NCBI RefSeq assembly: GCF_027943255.1 | Contig: NC_072893.1 | Location: 94,619,784-94,683,783, forward strand | DNA length: 64,000 bases | Source: Anastrepha obliqua | Lineage: Eukaryota; Arthropoda; Insecta; Diptera; Tephritidae | Direction: 5' to 3' | Notes under the pieces: generated by a model | Told to the model about the DNA's origin: nothing | Databases searched by the model: none | What the model saw: only the letters and a program-made list of their open reading frames with translations | In this document: piece by piece, positions 22,322 through 34,599 of the stretch | Layout of the letters: every line of letters begins with the position of its first letter | How positions within the stretch are numbered: position 1 is the first letter of the stretch | Program-made: the position numbers and the translations under genes

Positions 22322-22673
22322 ACTTTACACTTTGTCGACATTTTCATCCGTTGAAGACGTTGATGGGCGACCAGATCGAAGCAAATCTTCCACGACTTCT
22401 AGGCCCTCTGCAAAAGCACACTTACTATAGGCTTTCTGCAGCATTTTCAGTGATTCGGTATACGAAATCCTGTTCAAAACACAAAATTTAAGACAAATTC
22501 TTTGTTCGATATTTTTATCCATAGTGAAAATCACGGAGCACACCTGTGGTTGGTTGACTGATATAATTAAAACTAAAACTAAAACTAAAATTAAAACTGA
22601 AACTAAAACTAAAACTAAAACTAAAACTAAAACTTTTTAAGTGAACAATTCCCGATATTTTCTTGGTAGAATG
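22322..22673 (-). mobile_element. mariner family B, 5' fragment
   Basis: The minus strand starts CATTCTACCAAGAAAATATC at 22673 next to TA, matching the terminus at 14851. The ATG at 22519 gives MDKNIEQRICLKFCVLNRIS, then LKMLQKAYSKCAF, and SGRPSTSSTDENVDKV near 22325, where homology stops. An (AAAACT)n tract (22567-22637) has expanded inside the 5' leader. Only the first ~70 transposase residues remain. Confidence 0.78.
22567..22637 (+). repeat. (AAAACT)n hexanucleotide tract
   Basis: About twelve units of AAAACT with a few substitutions, inside the mariner leader. Confidence 0.95.
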
Positions 22674-22679
22674 TATTTA

Positions 22680-24300
22680 TATGGAATTTAAGGCGGAATT
22701 AAGAGGTTGAAAGAAGCAAGTGTCAACTTAAGTCAATGATTCATGGTAAACTACAATATATACTTCGTTTAATTGTCCAAATAAATAAAGATGAAGATTT
22801 TCCAACCCGCGAAGATGCCTCATATTACCACGTTCATATTTTTCACAGACAACTCGCGACCTATTTAAAGTACGACTATAATCATTACATCAAATTTTTC
22901 AATCGGATGAAAATAAAATTTTCCACGTAAATTTATAGAAAACCGGGTTTTTCGGAATACTCTGTATTCTGGAAGAATGTTCTTATTCTTAGAGACGAGA
23001 CAAACAACAAAGAAACACACTAAATCGCACGACACGCTACTTTCTTTCTTATAAAAATATCAGTGGTCACAAGCAATAACCGCATAAGGTGATTGAAGAA
23101 AAATTTTAGTTAAGGTACAAAGTAAGTTTTGTCAAAAGTATGATTTTCAACCGAGGCGGTTATTCAATGTGACCTCAGAAATATGAATAGCCGATAAACA
23201 TTGCCGACGTGATTGCAAATGACACTAATGGATACCAAAACAGCATTGATTTAAAAAAACGTGACCGTGCCGAACCTGTTAGAATAGTTCCTTATGGGAC
23301 AACAGACAATAAAGTATGGTTTATTTGTCACTTACACTGATACTGAACTAGACCGGCATTGTTGTATGTGAATAGGCCTTAAAGCAGTAAACTTAAATGT
23401 ATTTCAATGGAGAGATATGCAAAACATTCAAATAGAATTCATGGAAGTGTAAAAAATTGGTTTGGATAAATAGTAACAGCTTCGCTCCGTTTAAATTTTT
23501 TTTATATACCTGTATAATCTCATTTCTCACTTTGAGTCAAATTATCTACAGACTTTTATTATTTTCAATTTTGCACTGAAAATAATGCAACTTTATTTGG
23601 TTTATTATTAATAAAAAACTGAATTTTTTACAATCGCCCGTGAATATCATTCGTTTTCATTCGATGATTAATAAATGAGCCGAGATTCGGTTCGGTTTGA
23701 CTTTGCTCTCAAAAATTTTATAGTCACCAGTAGCATTCGCAATCACTTAAACTCCAAAATTCTGCAAAATTTATCACAACGTTACACGATTTTCCTTGCA
23801 CTTCTAGTTTTTTTATCGCCAACAATCTTCAAGGAAAATTATAATACTTTTAGAAGTGTAATATTTCATTTATTTTGTTTCATATTAAAAAAATAGTAAT
23901 CAAATGAAAAATAATTAAATAACAATATGTGTATTCATTCGTTGCTGTCTTATATACTAAGCTATTGCAATAGATATTTCAGTCCAAATTTCTCGATGTG
24001 GTGGTCCCACTGCTCCAGCAAACTTTTGTTCCCGGCATCATTGACGAATCGTCAAACAAAGGTTAGACAAAAGCATTTACCGGAAAATGTTTTCCACATC
24101 GGTCGTTTTCAAAATCCTGATGTTTCTTGAAGTATTGAAGGAGCTTATACATATTTTTGTACCTTTGTCACTCTTATACAGTTGCAGCTCTTCATTTTTT
24201 CCCGTGGTAAAATTCGCAGCGAAAGATTTAGATTTTTAGCAGCGAGAAGTACGTTAGAATCGTAATTGTTGCTATATATATTTTTTTCCAGATCACAGAC
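22680..24300. other. Unassigned AT-rich stretch
   Basis: About 1.6 kb without a supported gene or element. Frames are short and AT-driven. Confidence 0.5.
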
Positions 24301-25060
24301 TTAAATCAACCTGGAAACGATTTCGCATAACTTCAGGGTGGAGTCCCCTATTGCCTTGTGTTGTACCTGCGTCCAGTCGCACACGTCTATATAAAAAGCT
24401 GTCTTCTCCAAATTCTCTTCTATTTTTATCATTTTTGAGACCATATTTCCGGCCGTAAAATTTACTATCGGTCGTTCACGTTTTTCTTGCCATCTTTTGC
24501 ATTGGAAAATTGTATAGTTTCCATCTTCTGATAAACTGTCGCCGTATAGGTATAATATACAATCGGGAGAGTTCACTTAGCCCATCTTGAAAAAGTACTA
24601 TCTAAAATATTCCTGGCCGGACAGAAATTGCGTGATCTAAAAGTTTACTTCTCCGAAAGCTCTGTTGCACTAACGTTGTATGTCGCCTATTACTCTGCGT
24701 AAAATTTGTCTTGCCACTTGTGGATATTTTGTGCTCTGATTTCATGATACTCGTATTCTTCTTAACGCAGGGCTTCTTTCTTTTGAATCCAAAACTGTTT
24801 GCGTTCCATTGCTAGAAGATCTATTGGGATCTATCCGCTTATGACTTATACTGATTCTGATACTGTGGAGTATACCGATGTTATTCGGAGAGCAGCTGGT
24901 CTTTGAATCTTCGCCAAAGTCTTACATAGTAATAGTATTTTAGTGAATTTTTTATTGATTGATATATATTGCATCTTGCATTTGAATAATTTATGTTGCA
25001 TATACATATCATGTAAAAATATAAATACAGTAGTAAGTGAATAATAAATTTGTGTCAATA
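24301..25060 (-). pseudogene. R1-like LINE, C-terminal region
   Basis: On the minus strand, frames chain into the C-terminal part of an R1-type polyprotein: LAKIQRPAALRITSVYSTVS (about 24920-24860), IPIDLLAMERK (about 24835), HKWQDKFYAE, TQFLSGQEYFR (about 24620), then PDCILYLYGD and FQCKRWQEKRERP, with NMVSKMIKIEENL near 24420. This spacing matches the region after the RT thumb, including the Cys-His knuckle with one Cys changed. It is broken by stops and frameshifts; upstream RT sequence is absent here. Confidence 0.65.
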
Positions 25061-26234
25061 CGAATGTTGTCTGTCACAGCTGAAAATTAATTAATAACTA
25101 AACTCTGCAATAAGAAATTCTCTAAAGCGTAAAGCTGAGTATATAAAACAAGTTAGTCTTTTTTTCGTTAAGTATATCTATTATTAATTTAGCTTCGCTG
25201 CGTTTAGGTATCTTGTTCTGATTTCCTTCCTAAGAAGTGCTTCATATCTTCTTCTTCGTTTAAATTGCAAAGTGTGAAAATTTTCTGAACATTTCCATAC
25301 GTAGTTGCATTTAGCTTTAGTAACCCAAATCTTGCTTTGAAAATTGCTGTAATATCAGCTGGTCGCATATCTTCTTTAATATATGATTCCCCTTTTGAGT
25401 AGTTTGTATATTCGCGTCACGTTTGACTGTGCTTTTTGTTCAGATCTTTTAACTTCATTTTGGTAAGAAACTGCACACAGCGATCTTGCCAAACTCTAGC
25501 GGTGATGTTTTCTTCAAGCTTCAGGCCGAACTCCACTCCCATTTCGTACAGACGCTTAATCCAAAACATATTTTTAGTTAAGATGGCTTGTGTTAATTTG
25601 CGTGGGAGACTGTTGCAATTGTATTTGTAAACGGTTTTCCATATACAGGTATACTATATGTACTTCATGTGTACCTCTAAAGAATAGATATGGCTATCTT
25701 CTACGTTAGTAGAAGCTTAAGGATTATTTTAATGATGTAACGTTGAAATTTATCTATTTATATTCTGCCATAACTTGAATTTCTTTACCTTGGTACCACC
25801 ATTTTTCTTCCTGGGAAAGACGTTCACCTCTTCTGAAGACCATCATCTTCGATATTTAAGCTTACTTCCATATTTCAATCCGCGAAGTATTTATCCAGGT
25901 TATTAATCATGGATTGCATGACCTTAGGATTATCTGCCAGGAGAAGAATCTCATCAGCATAAAAAAGGCGTATATTCATGCCCACAGCCTATAGTCCATC
26001 TTCCAAATAGTCGTACCAATCATTTAGGTGTACAGTGAAGAGTAACCGGAGCAAAAGCCATCCTTGTTTCTCACCAGTGCAGTTTTCAAAATAGTTGAAT
26101 TCTTGCTTTGAATACTATTCCCTAGTTGAATACCATTCACATCTGTTGAAGTTTATAAATCAGCGGTCTCCAGTTGAATAGTTTCTGAAGCCGGCTTGGA
26201 ATTCTGTTAGCACGTTGTTCTTTCTATCTAATTT

Positions 26235-26486
26235 GCAAGCCCAAGATGCACAACACAAATAGAAGGAGGAGCTCTTGGCGTGCGTCTTGATGTTGTTCCA
26301 CAAATGGAGTGACTTCCAGCTTTAAACCGACTACGAAAGGCATAGGAGGTTTGTCATGGCCTGCCGAGAGGCGACCGCTATTAGAAAACACTTTTTCTTC
26401 ATTTTGGTGTTTCACAGAGTTTCGAACCAACGTTTTCCGAATTCCGAATAGTAGTGCCGCACCAACACATTCGGCTATGTCGGCCG
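26235..26486 (-). mobile_element. tRNA-derived SINE, copy 1
   Basis: The minus strand has a polymerase III A-box-like TAGCCGAATGTGTTGG (26477-26462) and a strong B-box GGTTCGAAACTC (26428-26417), followed by a body shared with the copy at 44340-44611: CTAATAGCGGTCGCCTCTCG near 26380 and CAACATCAAGACGCACGCCA near 26290. The 3' end is not well defined here. It lies between LINE sequence on the left and a mariner on the right. Confidence 0.75.
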
Positions 26487-26494
26487 TATATAGA

Positions 26495-27041
26495 TACCCT
26501 GTGATCAGAAAGTACCGCGATTGCCAAGGCGAAGTGCACCATGAGTACCTTCCATCGGGCCAGACAGTCAATAAAGAATATTATTTATCCCTTTTGAAGC
26601 GTATGAGAGATGCTCTACGTCGTAAACAGCTGGAAATGTGTGCAAACAATTCTTGGATTTTGCATGCCGATAACGCGCCATCGCACCGAGCACAAATTGT
26701 GCTGGATTATTTGACCAAACACCAAGTAAATCCCAGCGTGCAAGCACCGTATTCACCTGATATGGCCCCGTGCGACTTCTTTTTGTTTCTCAAGTTGAAG
26801 TTACCACTGCGTGGAAGGAGATCTCAGTCGATAGAGGAAATCAAAGAGAATGCGACGAAGAAGCTGAAGACCATCTCTTCGTCGGTCTACCAGGGGTGCA
26901 TGGAGGACTGGGTTAAACGTTGGCACATGTGTGTTGCTTCAGACGGGCCATATTTTGAAGGAGATAAAATAAATTTGCCTGCAATTTAACTGAAATTTTG
27001 TTTTATTTAAACATTCCCGGTACTTTCTGATTATAGGGTGT
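26495..27041 (+). mobile_element. DD34D mariner (irritans/vertumnana type), N-terminus deleted
   Basis: The terminal repeats share ATCAGAAAGTACCG: left near 26502, right as CGGTACTTTCTGAT near 27019. Immediately after the left end the transposase starts mid-protein with GEVHHEYLPSGQTVNKEYYL. It continues with LHADNAPSHRAQ and APYSPDMAPCDFFLF (34-residue spacing) and ends VASDGPYFEGDKINLPAI at 26989. The first ~180 residues, including both HTHs and the first catalytic Asp, are deleted. The remaining 160 residues are uninterrupted, suggesting moderate age. Confidence 0.85.
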
Positions 27042-27189
27042 ATATAATTTGTAAGTCTCGCGTTAATCAATCGAATCAACACCTTTGCAATAGAGTTCAT
27101 AAAAGGTATTCCCCGATAGTTACTGGCTCCATTCACTTTTTTGAAAATTGGAAAATTTTTCAAAAGTTGCACCGATTCTTACGATCTCA

Positions 27190-29205
27190 AAAGTGATATT
27201 GTAAACCTTTGTTAACTCCAACAGATATTCTGCCGAAGCAACCTATAGCAATTCATAAGGTATTCTATCTATTTGAAAATAAAAAAGTGATTTTAATATT
27301 TTTGGCAGATGACTATAGCACTGACATTTTTATTACGTTGACAAGCTTCTTCAGATCCATTATCAAAAGTCTTACGTTTTCGTGTTGTTTTTATGGCGTC
27401 AACCAAAAGTTCACTGCCTTTTGGCAACACAGATTGGGTAGTTGCCATAAGTACTCCCTTTTTCTGGCTACTGATCTTCCAATTGTGGCTCTAAAAAATG
27501 ACCTGTCAAAAATAATTGAGATAGGGTATATTGTCGATTAATGTTGTGCATCGCTTACATATGCTAAAAAAAACGAACCAAGGATGGAGACTTTTGGATT
27601 TCTTTATTTCTTGAGCTGGAATTGAAAATATCTTTTGATTGGAAATGGTGCAACATTTAGGTAAAAAATAATTTGAAGTGTAAATGTTGTCTGCGCAAAA
27701 ATTGATTGGTAGCAACCCTATGAATATAAATCCTTATTCTGCCTCTTACTTTGTAAATTTTACATATCAGCTCATTGTTCAGTTTTAATTAAACTTCACT
27801 TTGTGTGAGCTTATTTGTAGTATTCTGTTTGGTTTTCGTAATTTTGCTTTGTACCAGAATTACTAATTGTAGATTTCAACAATAATTTCATTGTAGTCAT
27901 ACCAAAAGGCAATGCCTTCGTTCAATTCAATGGCACATATGGATTGGCAGAGAAGGATTGCAGAGAAGAAAATCGTTTAAATGAAACTTATAAGCCAAGT
28001 TGGGAAATTTCAATTTAAAGCAATGTGATACAAATTTTGCGAATCAACTGCACCCGTGACAAGATTAAACATTTTCGTGTTTCTAGTCCACTTTCTATAT
28101 TTTTAAGAACCTATTTTTATCACGACTGTACAACAGGTTTTTACTGAGATGCCTTTTATAGGACAAATGCATTCGGAAGTTAACCATTGCTTACAGAAGG
28201 CCATTTTCATGCATTATTCATGGCTTTACTTCATAAACGCTAGACATTTTTATTATTCTCCCCTTACTGAATAGCATTGCATCAATTTTATATTTGCAAT
28301 TTCAACTTGCATCTTTCTTAGAAAAAAAACTCCGAAATGTTCAATCAATTAGTCTAAAGAAACCAATTTCTTCAACCGACTTTAGAATTTCACTATGCCT
28401 TAAAGTTTTCAACACATTTTATATACCCCTTTTACACTTTTGCGCAAGAGTTTTTTGAGCTGACCATCAACTGTCATAACGGTAATGGCATTGCAAAAAT
28501 AACATTGTGTACATAAATGAAAATGAACGTGGAGTGTAGCAAAAAATGCTGGACATTATGGCATGCATGCATATGTACCTATTGTATGTAAATATGCGCA
28601 CAAAAGTGGGTCAACTCAATTTCTAATAGTTTTAATGAACGCAGTCAGGAGTGAAAGCTGCACAAAAGGCTATAGGAGTTGCGAAACAAAAAATTTTAAT
28701 AAATTTAGATTGAGTTCTTTATACAATTTCTAAAATATTTTATTTTTTGGTTTGTTTAATTACAACAAAGCTATCTTCAGCCTTGCGCCATAAAGCGGAA
28801 AGGAAGTAGAGAGAGTAAAAAGGCATGCGAATCATAGATAATAAGATGTGAAACTTCTTCATTTTGAGAGAGAGCGCGCCCATGAGGACGTTTAAAAACT
28901 TCGCAGCAATCACACATTATGGGATTTTGAACAGCTGATGGGCGAAATGGCAGACTGCCAGAAGAAACGCGCCAAAAAAAAACAGACGAAAACAGTTCGT
29001 TTTTGCTTAATGGAGAAATGACGTGTTGAAATGTTTATAATTATTTGTCTTAAAATTAATTCAATTGAAATGTAATAATTTGAATTGAAGTGAGTTTGTA
29101 GAAACCAAAGCTCGTTATATCCTTTTCGACTTGTACTTTTATTTAGTCGTATGTACATAATGTAATTTTATTGAAAACTGTGTGTTGGTTTATGTAAATT
29201 TGTAT
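27190..29205. other. Unassigned stretch
   Basis: About 2 kb with no recognised element or gene. Simple AT runs; no long frame with motifs. Confidence 0.5.
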
Positions 29206-29210
29206 ATATA

Positions 29211-29773
29211 GGGTCCGCCATATAACTTTACGGAATTAAAAATGCTATAAAAAAGAAACTACTCAATATTTTTCCAAACTGTTTTTTTATTTTGAAGTAC
29301 AATCCTTCCGGTTAATGATGGAACACAACTTCATTCATATGGCTGCCTCGGCTAGCCATGCACCATCCCATACGATCGGTCCAATTTTTCAACACATTTT
29401 CGATTGTATGCGGCTCTATTTTAGCTATGACATTGCGTATGTTGGTTTTCAGTGCATCAATTGTTGCTGGTTTGTTGGCATAACACTGGTCTTTGACGGC
29501 ATCTTAAAGATAATAATCCAACGGCGTCAAATCGCAGCTCCAAGGCGGCCAAACGATATCAGTATTTCGGCTGATAATGCGATCTTCAAAGACAGTGCGT
29601 AATTTTCGTACACATTCTGCAACATTACCATGCAGCGTTCTTTGAGCGTATACACAACCATTTTCGTTCAGCGGAAGAATAAAACTAGTTTTCTGTCAAA
29701 TCAGATGGCAGCTAAGTGTTACCATTCTTCAAATAATACTTAGTTCAAATCCGTAACGATAGATGGCGGGCCC
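29211..29773 (-). mobile_element. DD41D (rosa-like) mariner deletion derivative
   Basis: The ends GGGTCCGCCATATAACTTTA and the complement of TAACGATAGATGGCGGGCCC are inverted repeats of about 22 bp. TA flanks both (29209-29210, 29774-29775). The minus strand keeps IISRNTDIVWPPWSCDLTPL, including the third catalytic position (PLDYYL), then NKPATIDALKTNIRNVIAKI and ASRGSHMNEVVFHH. Everything before the third catalytic block is deleted. 563 bp, non-autonomous. Confidence 0.88.
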
Positions 29774-29775
29774 TA

Positions 29776-30950
29776 TATATACGTAAATATTTTATGGTTG
29801 AAAAGAGTAGGTAAGGGAATTGAATTTTAGTGTGAGATATTTTACAAAAATTAAAGGTAATCTGCTTTAACTTATTCTGTTCGTTGTTTGAGAATTTTTT
29901 TTTTGTTACCCAATTTCTGTGTTATATTAAAAAATCGCAATATGTCATGTTTTTAATTTTAACTTATGTTTTTCGCGTTCATTACTTGATTATTATTAAA
30001 TTGCTTTTGTATTTCAGTTTTAAATAATTTCATTTACATATGAATTTTTAAATTTTTTGCTTATTTATGTACATATTTCATACGGATTGTGCTTATTTTT
30101 AGTATATGTAGGTGTTTACGAGTGGAAACTAAAAATTCCCAATTTTTGTTTAAAAAAATACCCACTTCATGTTTCTACCGGTGTGGCAATATTGGAAAAT
30201 GTTATAAAAAATGCACATTTTTCAGCGCTCTCACGAGAAAAAGAGTTTCGCATCTAGTCATCTATGATGCGAATATACAGCACTGAAAATATGATTAGTA
30301 GCAGAGAGTACTTACTCCCCGTAACAAAACGAAAGAGCATCAACATTTCGACCAGTTTTGGCATTTTTTTCTTTTTTACTATTTTAGTGGAGTGTTCATT
30401 ATTTTTCAATATAGAATATCTCGTTATCTAAAAAAAAGCCATATAAATCAAATTCTCAAAGCACAGCCACGGTATGCGTAAAGCTGAAAAATATATGCCT
30501 ATGGGGACTAGTAGGTACGCTAATGCACTGTATATTTTCTCACATAGCGATTGTATGTAACACCAATACGGAATCGACCGCGAACCGCTATCCTGTTCTT
30601 TGAGAATTTGACAGAATCAGCTAATTTGCTGAAGTAATAATATCATATTTATTTATATTCATTTTACTATTGTATTGGGGGATCAATTAAATTAGATACT
30701 TAAACACCTGCGCACAATTCAAAAAGAAGTAGAGGAACGCTTGCTAAGAAATGCAAAAGGCAGATGGCTTAGCTTAACCAATTGCAGAATTGCCAGGATC
30801 ATGTGTAAACACGCATATAGTGACAAGTATACTAAATCGGTTATATCGTTCGATAGAAGAAACTGAAAACTTTAGTTGGTATACTAACAGGGGACTGCCT
30901 AGTTGCAACACACGCTTACAAGCTAAATTTAACCATTATCGACGTTTGCG
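29776..30950. other. Unassigned AT-rich stretch
   Basis: No supported gene, terminal repeat or RNA. Short overlapping frames only. Confidence 0.5.
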
Positions 30951-30952
30951 TT

Positions 30953-31140
30953 AAGGGGGGAGCCTGTTTATAAGGTCAAAAAAATCATTTTTTTTTTTCG
31001 TTTTAAGTGATTCCTAATATATTTCAGAATATTCACACAAAGTTACAGAGCCTAATTCTCAATATTTCCGTAGATACAAAACCAAAGGTAGGCGAGCGGT
31101 AGGTAGTTACGCTGTGACCGGACAGCTATACGAGTAGTAC
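30953..31140 (+). repeat. Dispersed DNA repeat, diverged copy C
   Basis: Starts TTAAGGGGGGAGCCTG and contains GAATATTCACACAAAGTT and ATTCTCAATATTTCC, patterned like the repeats at 38755-39125 and 56690-57390. It is strongly diverged, and the far end is not located. Confidence 0.35.
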
Positions 31141-31812
31141 AAACTTTATCTTCTTTTCTTGATTTCTTTGAATTGGTGTACATGAATGAAAAAAAAAACT
31201 AATGAACCTTTTGAAATGAATCATAGCTTGTTCCCTTCAGTATTAAATTCTCTTCTATTTGAACTAACAAAATAGATTAAAAAAAAAAAAAATTCAAGAT
31301 TTTTATACCAAGTTGAAGTGAATTTTTTTTTATAGAAAGGCAGTTTTTTCTTTAAAACCTCCAAAAAGTTGAAATTTTGGAATTTCTCTCAGTTTTCTTA
31401 GTTCATCTAGAATAAAAAATCGTGATAATTAGAAATCCATTTGAATTTTTTGCTTTAGATAATAATTACGAGCTGTATCTTGTACGCCAGTTGGAAACTC
31501 CAGCGTTGCAGCGCTCTACTAATTTCTATGTTAAACATTTTTTTCAACTTATTTTAACCAGTACAAAAATTTTATATACTTTTTAAATGTTCATTAAAAG
31601 ATAGAAAAAACTTTGCAAAGAGATGCAATTTTTTAATTCTTATAATTTCTGGCTCTTAATTACTCTTATAATTGGTGGTAAATTGTTGTTCAAAAGACGG
31701 AAGTGGTTTCCGCGACCAATCGAGACATCTGCAAACCTGAGGAAATATTTCAATGTAACTAATTTTAGACTATTGTGCATTTTAGACTATAACATTAGCA
31801 ATCAATACATTA
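31141..31812. other. Unassigned stretch
   Basis: A/T homopolymers; no recognisable feature. Confidence 0.5.
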
Positions 31813-32943
31813 GGAGGTTGAATTAGTTTTAAAGGTGACATACAGATGGCGCTATTTATCACTTTATCGCGTTGGCAATACTGAATATATATTCATGACA
31901 AAGCCTCATCCCTAGGCTTTGTTTATCAGTATCTGTCATTTCGCTGAAGTATAAACAACGCAGTGTTTTCGTGCTCCGAGTATGTCAACTTTCGTGCCGT
32001 CGAAACCCAATTTGCGGGAAGCTTTGCTTTTCTGCTTCAATTTGAAAAAAATACATCCCAAGCCCGTGAATTGCTGCAGGAGGCCTACCCAGACCATACT
32101 CCGCCGATTTCAACATATGAGTACTGGTTTCGACGATTCAAAAGTGGTGATTTTCACACCGAAGACAAGGAGCGTCTTGGCCAGCCCAAAAAGTTCGAGG
32201 ACGTGGAATTGGGGGAATTGGTAAACGAGGACTCGTGCCAAACCCAAGAAGAGCTTGCTGAATCATTGGGCGTTGATAAATCATCGGGTTGTGACTGGCG
32301 GAAAAATGGATCCACTACGATAACCCAAAACGCAAAAAATCATGGGGTTTGCCCGGCCACGCATCAACGTCGACGGCCAAGCAGAATATTCACGGCAAGA
32401 AAATCATGCTCTGCATTTGGTGGGATCAGGTCGGCGTCGTATATTTTGAGCTGCTCCAACCGGGCGAAACAATCACGGGGGATCGTTACCGACTGCAATT
32501 GATGCGTTTAAGCCGGGCATTGAAAGAAAAACGGCCGGAAACGGTAAAAAGGCACGACAAGGTTATTTTGCAACATGACAACGCTCGGCCGCATGTTGCT
32601 CAACCTGTCAAAAAATACCTTGGAACGCTTGGCTGGGAAGTGTTACCCCACCCGCCGTATAGTCCAGACATAGCTCCCTCCGATTATCATTTGTTCCGGC
32701 ATATGAGTCTCGATTTGGCGGACCAGCGGTTCTCCTCGTACGAGGCTACCAAAATATGGGTTGAGTCATGGATAGCCCAGCAGCGGCCAGAATTTTGAAG
32801 AAACGGCATCCGGAAATTGCCCGAAAGATGGGCGAAAGTTGTAGCTAGCGATGGCCAATACTTCGAATAAAATATTTTGTACCGTTTTTTCACAATAAAG
32901 CCCCAAATCTTCGAAAAAAACCTTTAAAACTAATTCAACCTCC
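31813..32943 (+). mobile_element. DD34D mariner (mauritiana/cecropia type), family C copy 1
   Basis: Perfect 24-bp inverted repeats: GGAGGTTGAATTAGTTTTAA at the left and its complement at the right, beside TA (31811-31812). Length about 1.13 kb, short of the usual 1.3 kb because of an internal deletion. One broken plus-strand transposase fills it. Confidence 0.9.
31982..32870 (+). pseudogene. mariner transposase (DD34D), family C, internally deleted
   Basis: Starts at ATG 31982 (MSTFVPSKPNLREALLFCFN); a frameshift near 32050 moves the HTH (YWFRRFKSGDFHTEDKE, TQEELAESLGVDKSS) into the next frame. A deletion of about 160 bp then removes the segment before the first catalytic Asp, and a 2-bp loss turns the GDEKW motif into GGKM. 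From 32349 the frame is clean: IWWDQVGVVYFELLQPGET, LQHDNARPHVAQ, PYSPDIAPSDYHLFRHM. A stop after QQRPEF precedes the last residues (LPERWAKVVASDGQYFE). First catalytic Asp lost; dead. Confidence 0.9.
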
Positions 32944-33169
32944 CAATAAGTAAAATATTAAGTAACTAAACTAACTCAATGGGTGCATTACTCGCAAATT
33001 TAGTCTTCAAGTTTTCTCCATAAAAAGGGTAAACATTTCGAAGACTTCTTTGGGAAACATTAAAGCTTATCCGCTCAAGAGATCTGGACAGTCGACGTTG
33101 CCATTAACAGCACTGGAAAGAAACGAAAGTGAAAGGACTGTCCTTCTCTTTTCAAGAGATTCTAGATTA

Positions 33170-34580
33170 ATTAGCTTTAGCCGAGAATTATAGAATGGAG
33201 CAGGCGAAGAAAATCGGAGAGAACGTAATGCTTGCTTAAAAAAATTTTTTGAACGCGTTCTATTCTATTAATCGAGAGTTGGTCGTAGGGTCCCCAAACG
33301 ATAACAGCGTACTCTAGGTGAGAACGAACAAGAGACATTAACAGCAGGTTATAGGTATACGAATCAGAAAGTTCAGTTGTATTGCGACGGATGAAGCCTA
33401 GAACCAAACACGATTTTGAAAGTATAAAATTAATGTGCCCAATGAAGGGAAATTTTATATCGAATAATATATTATAATAAATATCCAAGATCCTAAACTC
33501 TGTCACACTTTGTAGTACATCATTTGAAATGGTTTAAATTAAAACATTTTTTAATATTCAAGGACAGACCCGATCTCTTGCACCAACGATGAAGATTGTT
33601 CAAGTCAAGTTGAAGCTTCTTAGCATTCACTGAGTCCTTAAAAGATGAAAAGATTTTTAAATCATCCGCGAAGAGCAAGAAAGTAAAACATTTGCTTATG
33701 TCATTGATAAAAATAATAAAAAGAAGTGGCCTTACGATGCTCCCTTCGGGGGCACCTGAAATAGCAACAAAGTGGTTCGATAAAACTCCATCAATTTTTA
33801 CCACACACCGTCTATCCGTCAAATATGACTTAAGCCAATGAAAGCCCAAGCAAGCTAACTTGTTTACCAAAATCTCGTGCGACACATTGCCAAATTCCTT
33901 AGAGAAGTCAGTGTAGACGAAATCAACTTGGAGCCCTTAAGAAGACGATGAAATACAAAATTCGCTTAAACAAGCAAGATTAGTAGCTGTAGAACGGCCA
34001 GTTACAAAACCATGTTGATTTGTGTTCATTAAAGACTTCACCGCAAAATAAATTGTGTCCTTTGCAATGCATTCAAACAGTTTGGAGATAATTTATAGCT
34101 TGGAAATCGGCCTATAATTACGAACATCATTTTTTCATCCACTTTTAAAAAAAGGTGTAATGATTGTAAACTTCCAATCATTTAAGAAAGTGCGCGAAGA
34201 TAAAGATTTATTAAAAATAATCTCTAGAGGAATTGCTTACGCTGGACAATTATGAAGCAAAATAGCTGAAAGACCATCAGCATCTGTATGTAACAACGGT
34301 TTGAGAGAAAGCATCCCCTTGCAAATGTCATAAGATAAGGTGTGCAAATCGCCAAAATTTAGAGATGAGGGATATCTCTTATAAGTTAGCAGGTGAACTT
34401 GTTAATTTATTATCCAACATCATCGAAGCAGGCGTACTGGAACTCGACTTTTTAGATTTTACAAAATTCCAATTGTCCATACGCCATCTTTCGTTTGCTG
34501 CTCTTACAATTTCCTTAAAGATAAGAATCTTACAGGGTATGATAGAAAGAAGATTGCGCCCATCAGAGAGTACGTGATGT
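33170..34580 (-). pseudogene. CR1/jockey-like LINE reverse transcriptase
   Basis: On the minus strand: SLMNTNQHGFVTGRSTATNL (about 34050-33990), VDFVYTDFSKEFGNVSHEIL with the first catalytic Asp (about 33930-33870), SGAPEGSIVRPLLFIIFIND (about 33755-33700), LLFADDLKIFSS with an intact active site (about 33680-33645), and NNLHRWCKRSGLSLNIKKC (about 33590). The thumb follows in another frame (LEYAVIVWGPYDQ, about 33310). The region upstream to 34580 is decayed RT fingers. One stop lies between the first two blocks. No endonuclease or ORF1 recognised. Confidence 0.78.
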
Positions 34581-34599
34581 CACGTTTTTCCAAGTTATG

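Larger units (their letters stand above)
25200..27180 (-). mobile_element. Decayed non-LTR retrotransposon split by a SINE and a mariner
   Basis: Minus-strand pieces: PIFKKVNGASNYRG and IAKVLIRLINARLT (27140-27050), an interruption (26235-27041), then LTEFQAGFRNYSTGDR (about 26205), LFTVHLNDWYDYLEDG (about 26010), RLFYADEILLLADNP (about 25960) and, downstream, FKARFGLLKLNATTYGNVQ with CNLNEEEDMKHFLG (about 25350-25230). The order is that of one RT and its C-terminus. The active site reads YADE. Many stops and frameshifts; the clade is uncertain. Confidence 0.65.

Noticed and set aside
26309..26500. N-terminal 65 residues of the long frame ending at 26989
   Set aside because: This part reads antisense through the SINE; the transposase homology begins only after the mariner end at about 26508.
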